Below, piece by piece: positions 38,997-48,224 of a stretch of 64,000 bases of DNA (position 1 is its first letter; each line of letters opens with the position of its first letter). The stretch is taken from positions 4,400,501-4,464,500 of the forward strand of contig NZ_CP108462.1 of the NCBI RefSeq assembly GCF_036226365.1, written 5' to 3'. Source of the DNA: Streptomyces sp. NBC_01262. GTDB lineage: Bacteria; Actinomycetota; Actinomycetes; Streptomycetales; Streptomycetaceae. The notes below the pieces were generated by a model. The model made no database searches, was not told the DNA's origin, and saw nothing but the letters and a program-made list of their open reading frames with translations. The position numbers were made by a program, and so were the translations under genes.

Positions 38997-39890
38997 ATGA
39001 CGAAGGCAATCAGTGTGGTGGGACTGCACAAGTCCTTCGGCCGCACACACGCGCTGGACGGCCTCGACCTCGTCGTGGAGAAAGGCGAGGTCCACGGCTT
39101 CCTGGGGCCCAACGGCGCCGGGAAGTCCACAACGATCCGGGTGCTGCTCGGCCTGCTGCGCGCCGACGCGGGCGCGGTGCGGCTGCTCGGCGGCGACCCC
39201 TGGCGGGACGCGGTGGAGCTGCACCGGCGGCTCGCGTATGTGCCGGGGGATGTGACGCTGTGGCGCAACCTGAGCGGCGGCGAGGTCATAGACCTGCTCG
39301 GGCGGCTGCGCGGAGGGCTGGATGCCGGGCGCCGGAAGGATCTGCTGGAGCGCTTCGAGCTCGACCCGACGAAAAAGGGCCGCGCCTACTCGAAGGGCAA
39401 CCGGCAGAAGGTCGCACTGGTCGCCGCCTTCGCCTCGGATGTCGACCTGCTCATCCTGGACGAGCCGACCTCCGGCCTCGACCCGCTCATGGAGGAGGTC
39501 TTCCGCGACTGCGTACGGGAGGAGCGCGACCGGGGCCGGACCGTGCTGCTGTCCAGCCACATCCTCAGCGAGGTCGAGGCGCTCTGCGACCGGGTCAGCA
39601 TCATCCGCAAGGGCCGGACGGTGGAGACCGGCACCCTCGCCGACATGCGCCATCTGACCCGCACCTCCGTCACCGCCGACCTGGCGGGTCCGCCGAACGG
39701 GCTGTCGGGGCTGCCCGGGGTGCACGACCTGGACATACAGGGCCGGCGCGTGAAGCTCCAGGTCGAGACCGACCAACTGGACGCGGTGCTGCGGCAGCTC
39801 GGCGAGTCGGGCGTGCGCAGCCTCACCAGCACCCCGCCGACCCTGGAGGAGCTCTTCCTCCGCCACTACGAACCGGAGGACGCCCGATGA
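38997..39890 (+). CDS. ABC transporter ATP-binding protein
   Basis: 297 residues from ATG 38997. A complete nucleotide-binding domain: Walker [11 protein letters not shown], a signature region [11 protein letters not shown] (the LSGGQ loop reads SKGNRQ), Walker [13 protein letters not shown] and the switch His in [15 protein letters not shown]-terminal ~80-residue extension ([28 protein letters not shown]) is typical of ABC-2 exporter ATPases of the DrrA/YhaQ class. Its stop overlaps the permease start (ATGA). Divergent GbsR-type regulator upstream. Likely exports a toxic or antibiotic-like small molecule. Confidence 0.93.
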   Translation: MTKAISVVGLHKSFGRTHALDGLDLVVEKGEVHGFLGPNGAGKSTTIRVLLGLLRADAGAVRLLGGDPWRDAVELHRRLAYVPGDVTLWRNLSGGEVIDLLGRLRGGLDAGRRKDLLERFELDPTKKGRAYSKGNRQKVALVAAFASDVDLLILDEPTSGLDPLMEEVFRDCVREERDRGRTVLLSSHILSEVEALCDRVSIIRKGRTVETGTLADMRHLTRTSVTADLAGPPNGLSGLPGVHDLDIQGRRVKLQVETDQLDAVLRQLGESGVRSLTSTPPTLEELFLRHYEPEDAR

Positions 39891-41497
39891 GGGGGATGAG
39901 GGGGATGGGAGGGCTCAAGGGGCTGGCCGGCACCGGCACGCTGGTCCGGCTCGCCCTGCGGCGCGACCGGGTCATGATCCCGGCCTGGGTGGTGTCGATC
40001 ACGCTGCTGGTCGCGTCCACGGCCTCGGCGTTCGACAAGCTGTACGACACCGCCGCCAAGCGCGCCGATGTCGCTTCGAGCACCGCCGCCAACGGCTCGC
40101 TGCGGGCGCTGTACGGGCGGGTCTTCGACACGAGCGTCGGCGGGCTGACGGCCTGGCGGATGATGGCCTTCGGCGCCGCCCTGGCCGGGCTGATGGCCCT
40201 GCTGCTCGTCGTGCGGCACACCCGCGAGGAAGAGGAGGCCGGACGGCTCGAACTGGTCGGCGCGGGCGCTGTCGGCCGGCGGGCGCCGCTGGCCGCCGCC
40301 CTGGTCACCGGCTTCGGTGCCTCGCTCCTGCTCGGGCTGCTCGTCACCCTGGCCATGCTCGGACAGGGCGCCGCCGGGGCACTGGCCTTCGGGCTCTGCT
40401 TCGCGGGTGCGGGCTGCGCGTTCGCGGCGGTCGCGGCCGTCACCGCCCAGCTGACCGAGAGCGCCCGCGCCGCCAAGGGCATCGCGGGCGCCGTCCTAGG
40501 GCTCGCCTTCCTGCTCCGCGCGGCGGGCGACGCCGGCTCGGGCACCCTCGCCTGGCTCTCCCCGCTGGGCTGGGCCGAGAACATACGGCCCTACGCGGAC
40601 GAGCGCTGGTGGATCGCCGCGCTCTTCGCCGCCTGGGCGGCCGGGCTGGTCGCGGTGGCGTACGCCCTCGTGGACCGCCGCGACCTCGACGCCTCCCTGC
40701 TGCCCGCCCGCCCCGGCCCCGCCATGGCCGGGCCCCGGCTGCGCGGCCCCTACGGCCTCGCCTGGCGGCTCCAGCGCGGCTCCCTGTGGGGCTGGACTCT
40801 CGGCTTCGCCGTCGGCGGCGCCTGCCTCGGCGGCCTCGCCAACGGCGCGACCGACCTCGTCCACGACAACAAGCAACTGGCCGACGCCATCCGCGACATG
40901 GGCGGCTCCACCGCCCTCGTGGACTCCTACCTCGCCGCCATGACCGGCGTCATGGGCATGATCGCCGCCGTCTACGTCGTCCAGGCAGTCCTGCGCCTCC
41001 AGTCCGAGGAGACCTCCGGCCGCGCCGAACCCGTCCTCGCCGCCGCCGTCGGCCGCGTGCGCTGGGCCGGCAGCCACCTGGCGGTCGCCGTGTGCGGCTC
41101 GGTCCTCCTCATGCTCGTCTCCGGCCTCACCATGGGCCTCACTTACGGCGCGACCGCCGACGACACAGGCGGCCAGCTGTGGCGCCTGACCGGTGCCGCG
41201 CTCGTCCAGCTACCGGCGATCTGGCTGGTGGCGTCCGTGGCCGTGCTTGTGTACGGCCTGGTCCCCAGGCTCGCGGCGGCCGGCTGGAGCGTGGTGTCCC
41301 TGACCCTCGCCATCGGGCTCTACGGTCCCGTGCTCAAGCTCAACCACTGGGTCATGGACCTCTCCGCCTTCAGCCACCTCCCCAAGGCCCCGTCCGCCGA
41401 CGTCACCGCGGCGCCGCTGCTCCTGCTGACCGCCCTTGCCGTCGGCCTCGGCGGCGCGGGGCTGGCCGCCCTGCGCCGCCGGGACCTCATAGCGTGA
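39887..41497 (+). CDS. ABC-2 type exporter permease (fused double permease)
   Basis: 536 residues from ATG 39887, four bases inside the ATPase gene; GGAGG lies eight bases upstream. Twelve hydrophobic segments are distributed in two halves with recurring features ([14 protein letters not shown] ... [19 protein letters not shown] in the first half, [18 protein letters not shown] ... [17 protein letters not shown] in the second), so it looks like an internal duplication of a six-helix permease. The E(E)xxGRxE motif in each half is common in actinobacterial multidrug exporters of this type. It overlaps the convergent P450 gene by 11 bases. Confidence 0.9.
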   Translation: MRGMRGMGGLKGLAGTGTLVRLALRRDRVMIPAWVVSITLLVASTASAFDKLYDTAAKRADVASSTAANGSLRALYGRVFDTSVGGLTAWRMMAFGAALAGLMALLLVVRHTREEEEAGRLELVGAGAVGRRAPLAAALVTGFGASLLLGLLVTLAMLGQGAAGALAFGLCFAGAGCAFAAVAAVTAQLTESARAAKGIAGAVLGLAFLLRAAGDAGSGTLAWLSPLGWAENIRPYADERWWIAALFAAWAAGLVAVAYALVDRRDLDASLLPARPGPAMAGPRLRGPYGLAWRLQRGSLWGWTLGFAVGGACLGGLANGATDLVHDNKQLADAIRDMGGSTALVDSYLAAMTGVMGMIAAVYVVQAVLRLQSEETSGRAEPVLAAAVGRVRWAGSHLAVAVCGSVLLMLVSGLTMGLTYGATADDTGGQLWRLTGAALVQLPAIWLVASVAVLVYGLVPRLAAAGWSVVSLTLAIGLYGPVLKLNHWVMDLSAFSHLPKAPSADVTAAPLLLLTALAVGLGGAGLAALRRRDLIA

Positions 41498-42710
41498 CGT
41501 TCAGGGTCTTGAGCCCACGGATCACATAACCGGGATTCCACTCGGGCTCCTCGACCAGCCGCATCCCCGGCGCCCGGCGCAGCAGGGTCCCGAACGACGC
41601 TGCCAGCTCGATCCGGGCGAGCGGCGCCCCCAGGCAGAAGTGGATACCCGCGCCAAAGGTCACATGCGGGTTCTCCACCCGGGCCAGATCCAGCTCGTCC
41701 GGACGCCCGAACCGGGCCGGGTCGCGGTTCGCCGAGCCGAAGAGCAGCGCCACCTCGCTCCCGCGCGGGATGACCGTGCCACCGATCTCGATGTCGTCCA
41801 GCACCCACCGCTCGAACATCTGCAACGGCGTGTCGTACCGCATCAGCTCCTCGACCGCGCTCGCCAGCAGCGCGTCAGGCGACGCGCGTAGCGTTTGCAG
41901 CTGCGCAGGATTTCGGAACAGCGTCCACCAGCCGTTTCCGGTCGTGTTCACCGTCGCCTCATGCCCCGCGTTGAGCAGGAGAACGCAGGTCGAGATCATC
42001 TCCTGCTCGCTCAGCCGGTCGCCCTCGTCATGGGCCGCGATCAGCGCGCTGATCAGGTCCTCGCCCGGCTTCTTGCGCCGTTCGCCGATCAGGCCGCGCA
42101 AGTACGCCGTGAAGTCCACACTCGCCTGGACGGCGCGCCTCGCCGCCTCCTCCGTCGGGTTCAGCTCGAACATCCCCACGATGTCCGCCGACCACGGGCG
42201 CAGCATGTGCCGGTCCCCTTGCGGTATCCCCAGCATCTCCGCGATCACCGCCACCGGCAGCGGCTCCGCCACGGTGGCGATCAGGTCGCCCCCGCCCTCC
42301 GCGAGCAGTTCGTCGACCAGCTCGTCCGCCAGCCGCTGCACGGTCGGCGTCAGCCGCTCCACCGTGCGCGGCGTGAACGCCTTCGACACGAGCCGCCGAA
42401 TCCGGGTGTGATCCGGCGCCTCCAGGTCCAGCAGCCCGTTCCCGTTCAGCGTCGTGAACGGCTCGTGCTCCGGCGGCGGCGCCGTCCTGCCGAATTCCTC
42501 ATGCGTGAACCGATGCAGGTACGTCCGCCCCAGGCGCCGGTCCCGCAACAGCGCGCTCACATCCTCATAGTGCGGGATGAGCCACTGCCGGCTCGGCTCG
42601 AACCAATGCGCCCGGCCCGCTGCGCGCAGCGCGGCATACGCCGGGTAGGGGTTCGCCACGAAGTCCGAGGACCACGGGTCGAACGCGGGCTGCTGCTCTG
42701 CTGTGCTCAT
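41487..42710 (-). CDS. Cytochrome P450
   Basis: 407 residues from ATG 42710, the normal length of a soluble bacterial P450. Heme-binding loop FGAGIHFCLGAPLARIE with Cys359, ExxR motif EELMRYDTPLQMFER in the K-helix, I-helix LLLNAGHEATVNTTGN in which the usual acidic/alcohol pair AGxxT(T/S) reads AGHEATVN, and the N-terminal helix HTRIRRLVSKAFTPR. Substrate unknown; CYP107-like proteins often act in natural-product tailoring or xenobiotic oxidation. A ferredoxin with three Cys is encoded 5 kb away (47934-48224), but in a different operon. Confidence 0.95.
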   Translation of the reverse strand: MSTAEQQPAFDPWSSDFVANPYPAYAALRAAGRAHWFEPSRQWLIPHYEDVSALLRDRRLGRTYLHRFTHEEFGRTAPPPEHEPFTTLNGNGLLDLEAPDHTRIRRLVSKAFTPRTVERLTPTVQRLADELVDELLAEGGGDLIATVAEPLPVAVIAEMLGIPQGDRHMLRPWSADIVGMFELNPTEEAARRAVQASVDFTAYLRGLIGERRKKPGEDLISALIAAHDEGDRLSEQEMISTCVLLLNAGHEATVNTTGNGWWTLFRNPAQLQTLRASPDALLASAVEELMRYDTPLQMFERWVLDDIEIGGTVIPRGSEVALLFGSANRDPARFGRPDELDLARVENPHVTFGAGIHFCLGAPLARIELAASFGTLLRRAPGMRLVEEPEWNPGYVIRGLKTLNVTL

Positions 42711-42784
42711 GCCTCCGGAGGGTATCCGGCGTGCTTCTCATCTGCGCACGTACGCCCCCACTACGCCCCTCCCTCCAGGCGCCC

Positions 42785-43447
42785 TCACCCACCCGGCGTC
42801 ACCAGCCGGGCCTCATAGGCGAAGACCGCAGCCTGCGTCCTGTCCCGGAGTCCGAGCTTTACCAGGACGCGGCTTACGTGTGTCTTGACCGTCGACTCGG
42901 CGACGACCAGGTGAGAGGCGATCTCCGCGTTGGACAATCCCTGGGCGACGAGCACCAGCACCTCCGTCTCCCGTTCCGTGAGGTCTCCGACGCGGTCCTG
43001 GGCGGGGGGCCGGGGGGAACCGAGGCGGGAGAATTCGGCGATGAGGCGCTTGGTGACGGCGGGGGCGAGGAGCGCTTCGCCGGCGGCGACGATGCGGACG
43101 CCGTCGGCGAGTTGCTGGGCGGAGGCGTCCTTGAGGAGGAAGCCGGAGGCGCCGGCGCGGAGGGCTTGGTAGACGTATTCGTCGAGGTCGAAGGTGGTGA
43201 GGACGAGGACCTTGGCGGAGGCGTCGGCGGCGATGATCTCGCGGGTGGCTTCGAGGCCGTTGAGCTCGGGCATGCGGATGTCCATGAGGACGACGTCGGG
43301 GCGGAGGGCGGCGACCTGGGCGATGGCCTCGTGGCCGTTGACGGCCTCGCCGACGACCTCGATGCCGGGCTGGGCGTTGAGGAGGACGGAGAAGCCTTCG
43401 CGGACCATCATCTGGTCGTCGACGATGAGGACACGGATGGCAGTCAC
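42785..43447 (-). CDS. NarL/LuxR-type response regulator
   Basis: 220 residues from GTG 43447. Receiver domain with phospho-acceptor Asp56 (VVLMDIRMPELNG), acidic pocket VDDQ, and the conserved Thr/Lys (VLTTFD, FLLKDAS). C-terminal LuxR helix-turn-helix: LTERETEVLVLVAQGLSNAEIASHL and ESTVKTHVSRVLVKLGLRDR. The start overlaps the sensor kinase stop by 4 bases, so the pair is co-translated. Confidence 0.95.
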   Translation of the reverse strand: MTAIRVLIVDDQMMVREGFSVLLNAQPGIEVVGEAVNGHEAIAQVAALRPDVVLMDIRMPELNGLEATREIIAADASAKVLVLTTFDLDEYVYQALRAGASGFLLKDASAQQLADGVRIVAAGEALLAPAVTKRLIAEFSRLGSPRPPAQDRVGDLTERETEVLVLVAQGLSNAEIASHLVVAESTVKTHVSRVLVKLGLRDRTQAAVFAYEARLVTPGG

Positions 43448-44742
43448 GCGTCGCTCCCGACGGGGAGGAAGGCGACGACTTCGTAGCCGCCGTCGGGGGT
43501 CTGCTCGGCCGTGACCTCGCCGCCGAGTACGGCCGCGCGCTCCTGCATGCCGAGGAGGCCGTGGCCGGCGCCGGGTGAGGGCGGCGGGGCTGCCGTGGGA
43601 GGGCCGTTGAGGATGCGGAGGCCGAGGCCTACGGGGACGTAGGAGAGCTCGACGCGGGCGGGGGCGCCGGGGGCGTGGCGGAGGGTGTTGCTGAGGGCTT
43701 CCTGGATGATGCGGTAGGCGGAGAGCTCGACGCCCTGGGGGAGGTCACGGACGGCGCCGGTGACGACCTTGTCGACGGTGAGGCCGGCGTCGCGGACGTT
43801 GGCCAGGAGGGAATCCAGGACGGCAAGGGTGGGCTGCGGCGCTTGCGGCGCTTCGTAGTCCTCGGCCCGGACGACGCCCAGTACGCGGCGCAGCTCGGTC
43901 AGGGCGATGACGGCGTTCTCGCGGATGACTGCGAAGCTGCGGGTGAGCTCCTCGGGCGGGTTGTCGACGCGGTAGGGCGCGGCCTCGGCCTGGATGGCGA
44001 TCACGGACATGTGGTGGGCGACGACGTCGTGGAGCTCACGGGCGATGGTGGTGCGCTCCTCCAGGACCGTACGCCGCGAGCGCTCGACCTCGGTGACGGC
44101 GACCTGGACGGCGACCTCCTGCTTGGACTCGCGCAGGCCGCGTACGGCGAGGACGGCGAGGAGCAGGATGCCGGAGACGATGGCCATGGGGACGACGGAC
44201 GGCTTGCCCCAGCTGCTGGAAAGGTTGAAGACGAGGCCCAGCAACACGGTGAGCAGCCACATCTCGGCGGCGACACGCGGCCTGGAGCGGGTCGCGACAA
44301 ACGCCATCACGGCAATGTGGGAAACGAATCCGGTGGCGGTCCATGGCGAGGGAAAGTCGTCGCCCAGTGCCATGCCGGTGAAGGCGCTCGCCGCGAAGGA
44401 CAGCCACCAGCCGCCGAGCGGCCGGAAGAGCATGAAGAGCAGCGGTGCCCCGGTGAGCAGGGCGATGATGCCGCCGTCCAACCCGTCGTCGTCTGCCATG
44501 GCCCCCAGCATCAGGATGAGCGTGAAGGTGATGATCGCGGCCTGCGGAAGCCAGCGGACCTGCGGGCGGACGCGCTGCGGCAGCGCCCGGAGCAGGGCGT
44601 GGCCGTCGGGCAGCGGCGGCGCCGGACGGAAGGCGAAGGCGTCGGTCAACAGGTCCTGGCGAAAGGCGCCGAGTGCGTCGCGGGCTATGCGGAGCTCGGT
44701 GCGCAAGGAGGGCTGGGGGGTCGTCTGGCTGGTCTCGGTCAC
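43444..44742 (-). CDS. NarL-family sensor histidine kinase
   Basis: 432 residues from GTG 44742; ATG 44808 would add 22 residues. An N-terminal cytoplasmic stretch is followed by about five or six membrane helices between residues 70 and 195. A HisKA_3 dimerisation domain (ERTTIARELHDVVAHHMSVIAIQAEAA) carries the phospho-accepting His of ELHDVVAHH, and a HATPase domain has QEALSNTLRHAPGA and GHGLLGMQERAAVLGG. The sensor part has no periplasmic loop of size, so it probably senses within the membrane. Partner of the response regulator that overlaps it. Confidence 0.93.
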   Translation of the reverse strand: MTETSQTTPQPSLRTELRIARDALGAFRQDLLTDAFAFRPAPPLPDGHALLRALPQRVRPQVRWLPQAAIITFTLILMLGAMADDDGLDGGIIALLTGAPLLFMLFRPLGGWWLSFAASAFTGMALGDDFPSPWTATGFVSHIAVMAFVATRSRPRVAAEMWLLTVLLGLVFNLSSSWGKPSVVPMAIVSGILLLAVLAVRGLRESKQEVAVQVAVTEVERSRRTVLEERTTIARELHDVVAHHMSVIAIQAEAAPYRVDNPPEELTRSFAVIRENAVIALTELRRVLGVVRAEDYEAPQAPQPTLAVLDSLLANVRDAGLTVDKVVTGAVRDLPQGVELSAYRIIQEALSNTLRHAPGAPARVELSYVPVGLGLRILNGPPTAAPPPSPGAGHGLLGMQERAAVLGGEVTAEQTPDGGYEVVAFLPVGSDA

Positions 44743-44832
44743 GTTCTCAACAGTAGGCAGCGGCGAGGGCGCCGTCGTCACCTGCGGAGATGATGTCCGC
44801 GCGTACATCTCAGGTACTACGGGGCCGCTCCG

Positions 44833-45687
44833 CTACCAGGCGAGCTGCGTGATCTCCTCGGCCACGACGACGGCGGCGTGCGCTGAGGGGTCGATGAGCG
44901 GGAAGTGCCCGACACCGTCGAGGACGGTGAGCTGGATTTCCTGGCCCGCCTTGGCGGAGGCGTCCGCGAAGGCCTCCGCGACCTGCGGCGGAACGACAAT
45001 GTCAGTGGCACCCTGCACGATGGTGGTAGCGATACCGGTGGGGACGAGCACGGCGGGATCGGCGTGGGGAAGCCGCGCCTCGAAGTGCTCGGGCTCGGGT
45101 CCGCCGAGGAACTGGACTGCGGCGTCGGAGCACACGTCCAGCGCCCGCGCGGAGGTGAGGTCCGCGACGGGCGCGAGGGCGACGACGCCGCGCAACGGGG
45201 GAGGTGTGGTGCGGTGCCAGCGGGAATCGGACGGAAGTACGTGGCGGGCCGCGGCCCACAGGGCCAGGTGGCCGCCGGCGGAGTGCCCGGCGAGGACGAC
45301 GCGGCGCGGGTCGACGGCATCCTCGCCGAGCGCGGCCACGGCGAGGCCGGCCACGGCCTCGGTGGCGGCCGCGGCGTCGTCCAGGGTGTCGGGCCACCGG
45401 CCGGCGAGCGTGCCGCCATCGGCGGCGCCGCGCCGGTATTCGACGGAGGCGACGGCGAAGCCGTGCCGCCGGGCGAGGAAGGCCGCGAGCGGCGAGATGT
45501 GCGCGCGGTCGTAGGCCGAGCGCCACGCCCCGCCGTGGAAGAGCACGACCAGCGGCGCGGGCCGCCCTGCGATCAGGCGGCCCGGCCGGTAGAAGTCGAC
45601 CAGCTGGTCGGGCAGTTCGCCGTACGCGGCGGTCGCGTCCGGGGGTACGGGCGCGTGCGCGAAGGCCGACTCCTCCTCGTTGGGCAT
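44833..45687 (-). CDS. N-formylkynurenine formamidase (alpha/beta hydrolase)
   Basis: 284 residues from ATG 45687. An alpha/beta hydrolase with oxyanion motif HGGAW (51-55), nucleophile Ser136 in GHSAGGH, an Asp in GATDIVVP and catalytic His in VGHFPLIDP. This is the hydrolase family that eukaryotic arylformamidases belong to, not the cyclase-like bacterial KynB family. It is the last gene of the TDO-kynU operon, 3 bases from the kynU stop, and so should hydrolyse N-formylkynurenine to kynurenine. General esterase activity cannot be excluded, but the operon makes the pathway role likely. Confidence 0.88.
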   Translation of the reverse strand: MPNEEESAFAHAPVPPDATAAYGELPDQLVDFYRPGRLIAGRPAPLVVLFHGGAWRSAYDRAHISPLAAFLARRHGFAVASVEYRRGAADGGTLAGRWPDTLDDAAAATEAVAGLAVAALGEDAVDPRRVVLAGHSAGGHLALWAAARHVLPSDSRWHRTTPPPLRGVVALAPVADLTSARALDVCSDAAVQFLGGPEPEHFEARLPHADPAVLVPTGIATTIVQGATDIVVPPQVAEAFADASAKAGQEIQLTVLDGVGHFPLIDPSAHAAVVVAEEITQLAW

Positions 45688-45690
45688 GCC

Positions 45691-46908
45691 TTACGTGATT
45701 CCTTCCGATACGGATCCGAGTACGGACCCGAGCGTGCGCGCGGCGCGCAGGACGTCCGCGTGACTCGTGTAGAGCGGGGTGAAGCCGAAGCGGAGGATAT
45801 CCGGCGGCCGGAAGTCGCCGACCACGCCCCCGGCGATCAGCGCCCGCATCACCTCGTCCGCCCCCGCGCAGCGCAGCGCGATCTGGCTGCCGCGCTGTTC
45901 GTGAGCCACCGGGGTCACCGACTCGACGAGCCCTGCCGGGACGTACGCCGCGACGCACTCCAGGAAGAAGTCGGTGAGGGCGAGGCTCTTGGCCCGTACG
46001 GTCTCGATGGCGACCCCGTCCCAGACGTCCAGGGCGGCGTCCAGCGCGAGGAGGGAGAGGATGTCCGGCGTGCCGACCCGGCCGCGCGGGCTGCCCTCGG
46101 CCGCCCGGTAGGCGGCCTCCATGGCGAAGGGGTCGCGGTGGGAGTTCCAGCCGGGCAGCGGGGAGTCGAAGCGGGCCTGGAGATCGCGGCGTACGTAGAG
46201 ATAGGCCGGGGAGCCCGGTCCGCCGTTGAGGTACTTGTACGTGCAGCCGACGGCGAGGTCGACGCCGTGCTCGTCCAGGCCGACCGGGAGGGCGCCCGCG
46301 CTGTGGCACAGGTCCCACACGACCAGGGCGCCGGCGGCGTGGGCCGCGGCCGTGATGCCGGGGAGGTCGTGGAGGCGGCCGGTGCGGTAGTCGACGTGGT
46401 TGACCAGGGCCACGGCGGTGTTGGCGCCGATCTGCGCGGCCAGGTCGGCGGCGGCCACGGCCCGGATCCGGCAGCCGGTCATGCGGGCGGCGGACTCGGC
46501 TATGTAGCCGTCGGTGGGGAAGGTGGCCGCGTCGACCAGCACCTCGTCACGCCCGGGTCCGGCCATGCGTATCGCGGCGACGACCGCCTTGAAGACGTTC
46601 ACGCTGGTCGAGTCGCCGGTCACGACCTGGCCGGGCGCGGCTCCGATGATCGGGGCGATGCGGTCGCCGATCCGCTCGGGGGCGGTCCACCAGCCGCTCT
46701 CGTCCCAGGAGCGGATGCGCAGGCTGCCCCATTCGCGGGCGATGACGTCCTGGATGCGGGGGCCGACGGCGGCGGGGAGCGCGCCGAGCGAGTTGCCGTC
46801 GAGATAGACCGTTTCTTCCGGGTCGTCGAGCACGAAGCGGTCGCGGACCTTGGCGAGTTCGTCGGCGGCGTCGAGCCGCTCCGCCCTGAGGGCGAGGTCG
46901 TCAGACAT
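45691..46908 (-). CDS. kynU: Kynureninase
   Basis: 405 residues from ATG 46908, overlapping the TDO gene by 8 bases. A PLP enzyme of fold type I: DGNSLGALP near residue 40, SWDESGWWTAPERIGDRIAPIIGA, GDSTSVNVFKAVVAAI, and the Schiff-base Lys in VGCTYKYLNGGPGSPAYLYV. It cleaves kynurenine to anthranilate and alanine. The operon thus produces anthranilate, which can feed back to tryptophan or into specialised metabolites such as daptomycin-type kynurenine or actinomycin precursors; which, if any, is not shown here. Confidence 0.96.
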   Translation of the reverse strand: MSDDLALRAERLDAADELAKVRDRFVLDDPEETVYLDGNSLGALPAAVGPRIQDVIAREWGSLRIRSWDESGWWTAPERIGDRIAPIIGAAPGQVVTGDSTSVNVFKAVVAAIRMAGPGRDEVLVDAATFPTDGYIAESAARMTGCRIRAVAAADLAAQIGANTAVALVNHVDYRTGRLHDLPGITAAAHAAGALVVWDLCHSAGALPVGLDEHGVDLAVGCTYKYLNGGPGSPAYLYVRRDLQARFDSPLPGWNSHRDPFAMEAAYRAAEGSPRGRVGTPDILSLLALDAALDVWDGVAIETVRAKSLALTDFFLECVAAYVPAGLVESVTPVAHEQRGSQIALRCAGADEVMRALIAGGVVGDFRPPDILRFGFTPLYTSHADVLRAARTLGSVLGSVSEGIT

Positions 46909-47746
46909 GGCTGCGGGCCGTCCAGAGCTCGGGGAAGACGTTCTTGGCCGCGCGCTTCTCCAGCCAGGCCACGCCGGCGGAGCCGCCCGTGCCGGTCTTG
47001 GCGCCCATCGCGCGGCGGGTGGCGACCAGGTGGTCGTTGCGCCAGCGCCACACCAGTTCGGCGACCTCGGTCAGCGCCTCGCCGAGCCGGACCGCCACGC
47101 CGTCCTGGTCCGGGCCGGCGTATATCCGCTGCCAGACCTGCTCGACACCCGGGTCGGCGTCGTAGCGCTGCGCCAGGTCACGGGTGAGGACGGCCGCCGG
47201 CACCTCGTGGCCGCGCCGGGCGAGGAAGCCGAGCACCTCGTCGTAGAGGCTCGGCTCCTGCAGGGCCTTCTCCAGTTCGGCGTGGACGCGCGGCGCGCCG
47301 CGGTGCGGGACGAGCATCGACGCGGACTTGTCGCCGAGCAGGAACTCCATCCGCCGGTACATCGCGGACTGGAAGCCGGAGCCCTCGCCGAGGGCGCTGC
47401 GGTAGGCGTTGAACTGGCCGGGGGTGAGGTGGGCGAGCGGCTTCCAGGAGGCGTTGAGCGACTCCAGTTCGTACGTGCTGCGCTTCAGCGCGGCCATCGC
47501 GGTGGGCAGGTCGTCGCCGCGCAGGGCCTGCGCGGCGGTGCGCCACTCGTGGACGATGACGGTGAACCACAGCTCCATGACCTGGGTGGTGACCAGGAAG
47601 ACCATCTCGCCGGGATCGTCGGAGAGCGGGTGCTGGAGGTGGGTGAGGACGTCCGCCTGGACGTAGTCCTCGTACGGGGTGGTGCCCGCGAAGTCGAAGT
47701 TCGGGGGGCTGCTGAGCTCGTTCGGCTCGTGGTGGTGCTGGGACAC
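46901..47746 (-). CDS. Tryptophan 2,3-dioxygenase
   Basis: 281 residues from GTG 47746, with GGAGA six bases upstream. Heme enzyme that opens the indole ring of tryptophan to N-formylkynurenine. Recognisable blocks are YEDYVQADVLTHLQHP, VTTQVMELWFTVIVHEW, FNAYRSALGEGSGFQSAMYRRMEFLLG, and the heme-ligand His in VWRWRNDHLVATRRAMGAKTGTGGSAGVAWLEKRA. At the position of the active-site His of proteobacterial TDO (HQTSELW) this sequence has Thr (TQVMELW); the heme ligand is intact. It heads the three-gene kynurenine operon. Confidence 0.95.
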   Translation of the reverse strand: MSQHHHEPNELSSPPNFDFAGTTPYEDYVQADVLTHLQHPLSDDPGEMVFLVTTQVMELWFTVIVHEWRTAAQALRGDDLPTAMAALKRSTYELESLNASWKPLAHLTPGQFNAYRSALGEGSGFQSAMYRRMEFLLGDKSASMLVPHRGAPRVHAELEKALQEPSLYDEVLGFLARRGHEVPAAVLTRDLAQRYDADPGVEQVWQRIYAGPDQDGVAVRLGEALTEVAELVWRWRNDHLVATRRAMGAKTGTGGSAGVAWLEKRAAKNVFPELWTARSHV

Positions 47747-47933
47747 GGTTTCTCCGTCGAGAAGAGTTACCGGGTAGCGGTCCGTCCCGCGCCCGTCGGC
47801 TGCGGAACTCCGGTCCCCTCGGGCCCGCGCGCGACGTACGCGTCGCCGGGACCCACCGCGAATCATGCGCGATACACGGTGGGCCCTGCAAGGCGCAGTC
47901 CGGTGGAGATCCGGCCGCGGGTGTCGGCCGCGG

Positions 47934-48224
47934 TCAGTGGGATACCGCCCGGCGGGGTGCGGCTGTGGTGCGGCTCGGGAGCGAATCGGGCCGGGCCGCG
48001 GGCGGAGGAACGGGCGCGCGGTTCAGACGGAGCGCCATCACCGGACATGCGGCGACCGCGCGTCTGGCGTGGTGGAGCAGATCGGGCGGGACAGCGGGGC
48101 CATGGAGCACGGGGTAGCCCCATTCGTCCAGACCGACCAGTTCGGGCAACAGTTCGGCACAGAGTCCGTGGCCGTCGCAGGCGGCGAAATCGACGGCCAG
48201 TACGTGGTCCTGGGCGCGGGTCAT
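47934..48224 (-). CDS. Ferredoxin, three-cysteine type
   Basis: 96 residues from ATG 48224, which overlaps the upstream stop by 4 bases (ATGA) and has GGAGGA at the right distance; ATG 48230 is an alternative. Cysteines at 16, 22 and 60 in CDGHGLC...ACP define a single cluster. The C-x2-H-x2-C pattern has His where the fourth Cys would be, as in the [3Fe-4S] ferredoxins of actinobacterial P450 systems. The last 30 residues are a disordered Pro/Arg-rich tail. It is the last gene of the operon 47934-51667 and probably carries electrons to or from the NuoF-like protein. Confidence 0.88.
   Translation of the reverse strand: MTRAQDHVLAVDFAACDGHGLCAELLPELVGLDEWGYPVLHGPAVPPDLLHHARRAVAACPVMALRLNRAPVPPPAARPDSLPSRTTAAPRRAVSH

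Noticed and set aside
44833-47746. Complete kynurenine route to NAD or quinolinate
   Set aside because: Only the steps from tryptophan to anthranilate are present; no kynurenine monooxygenase or 3-hydroxyanthranilate dioxygenase is in the window.
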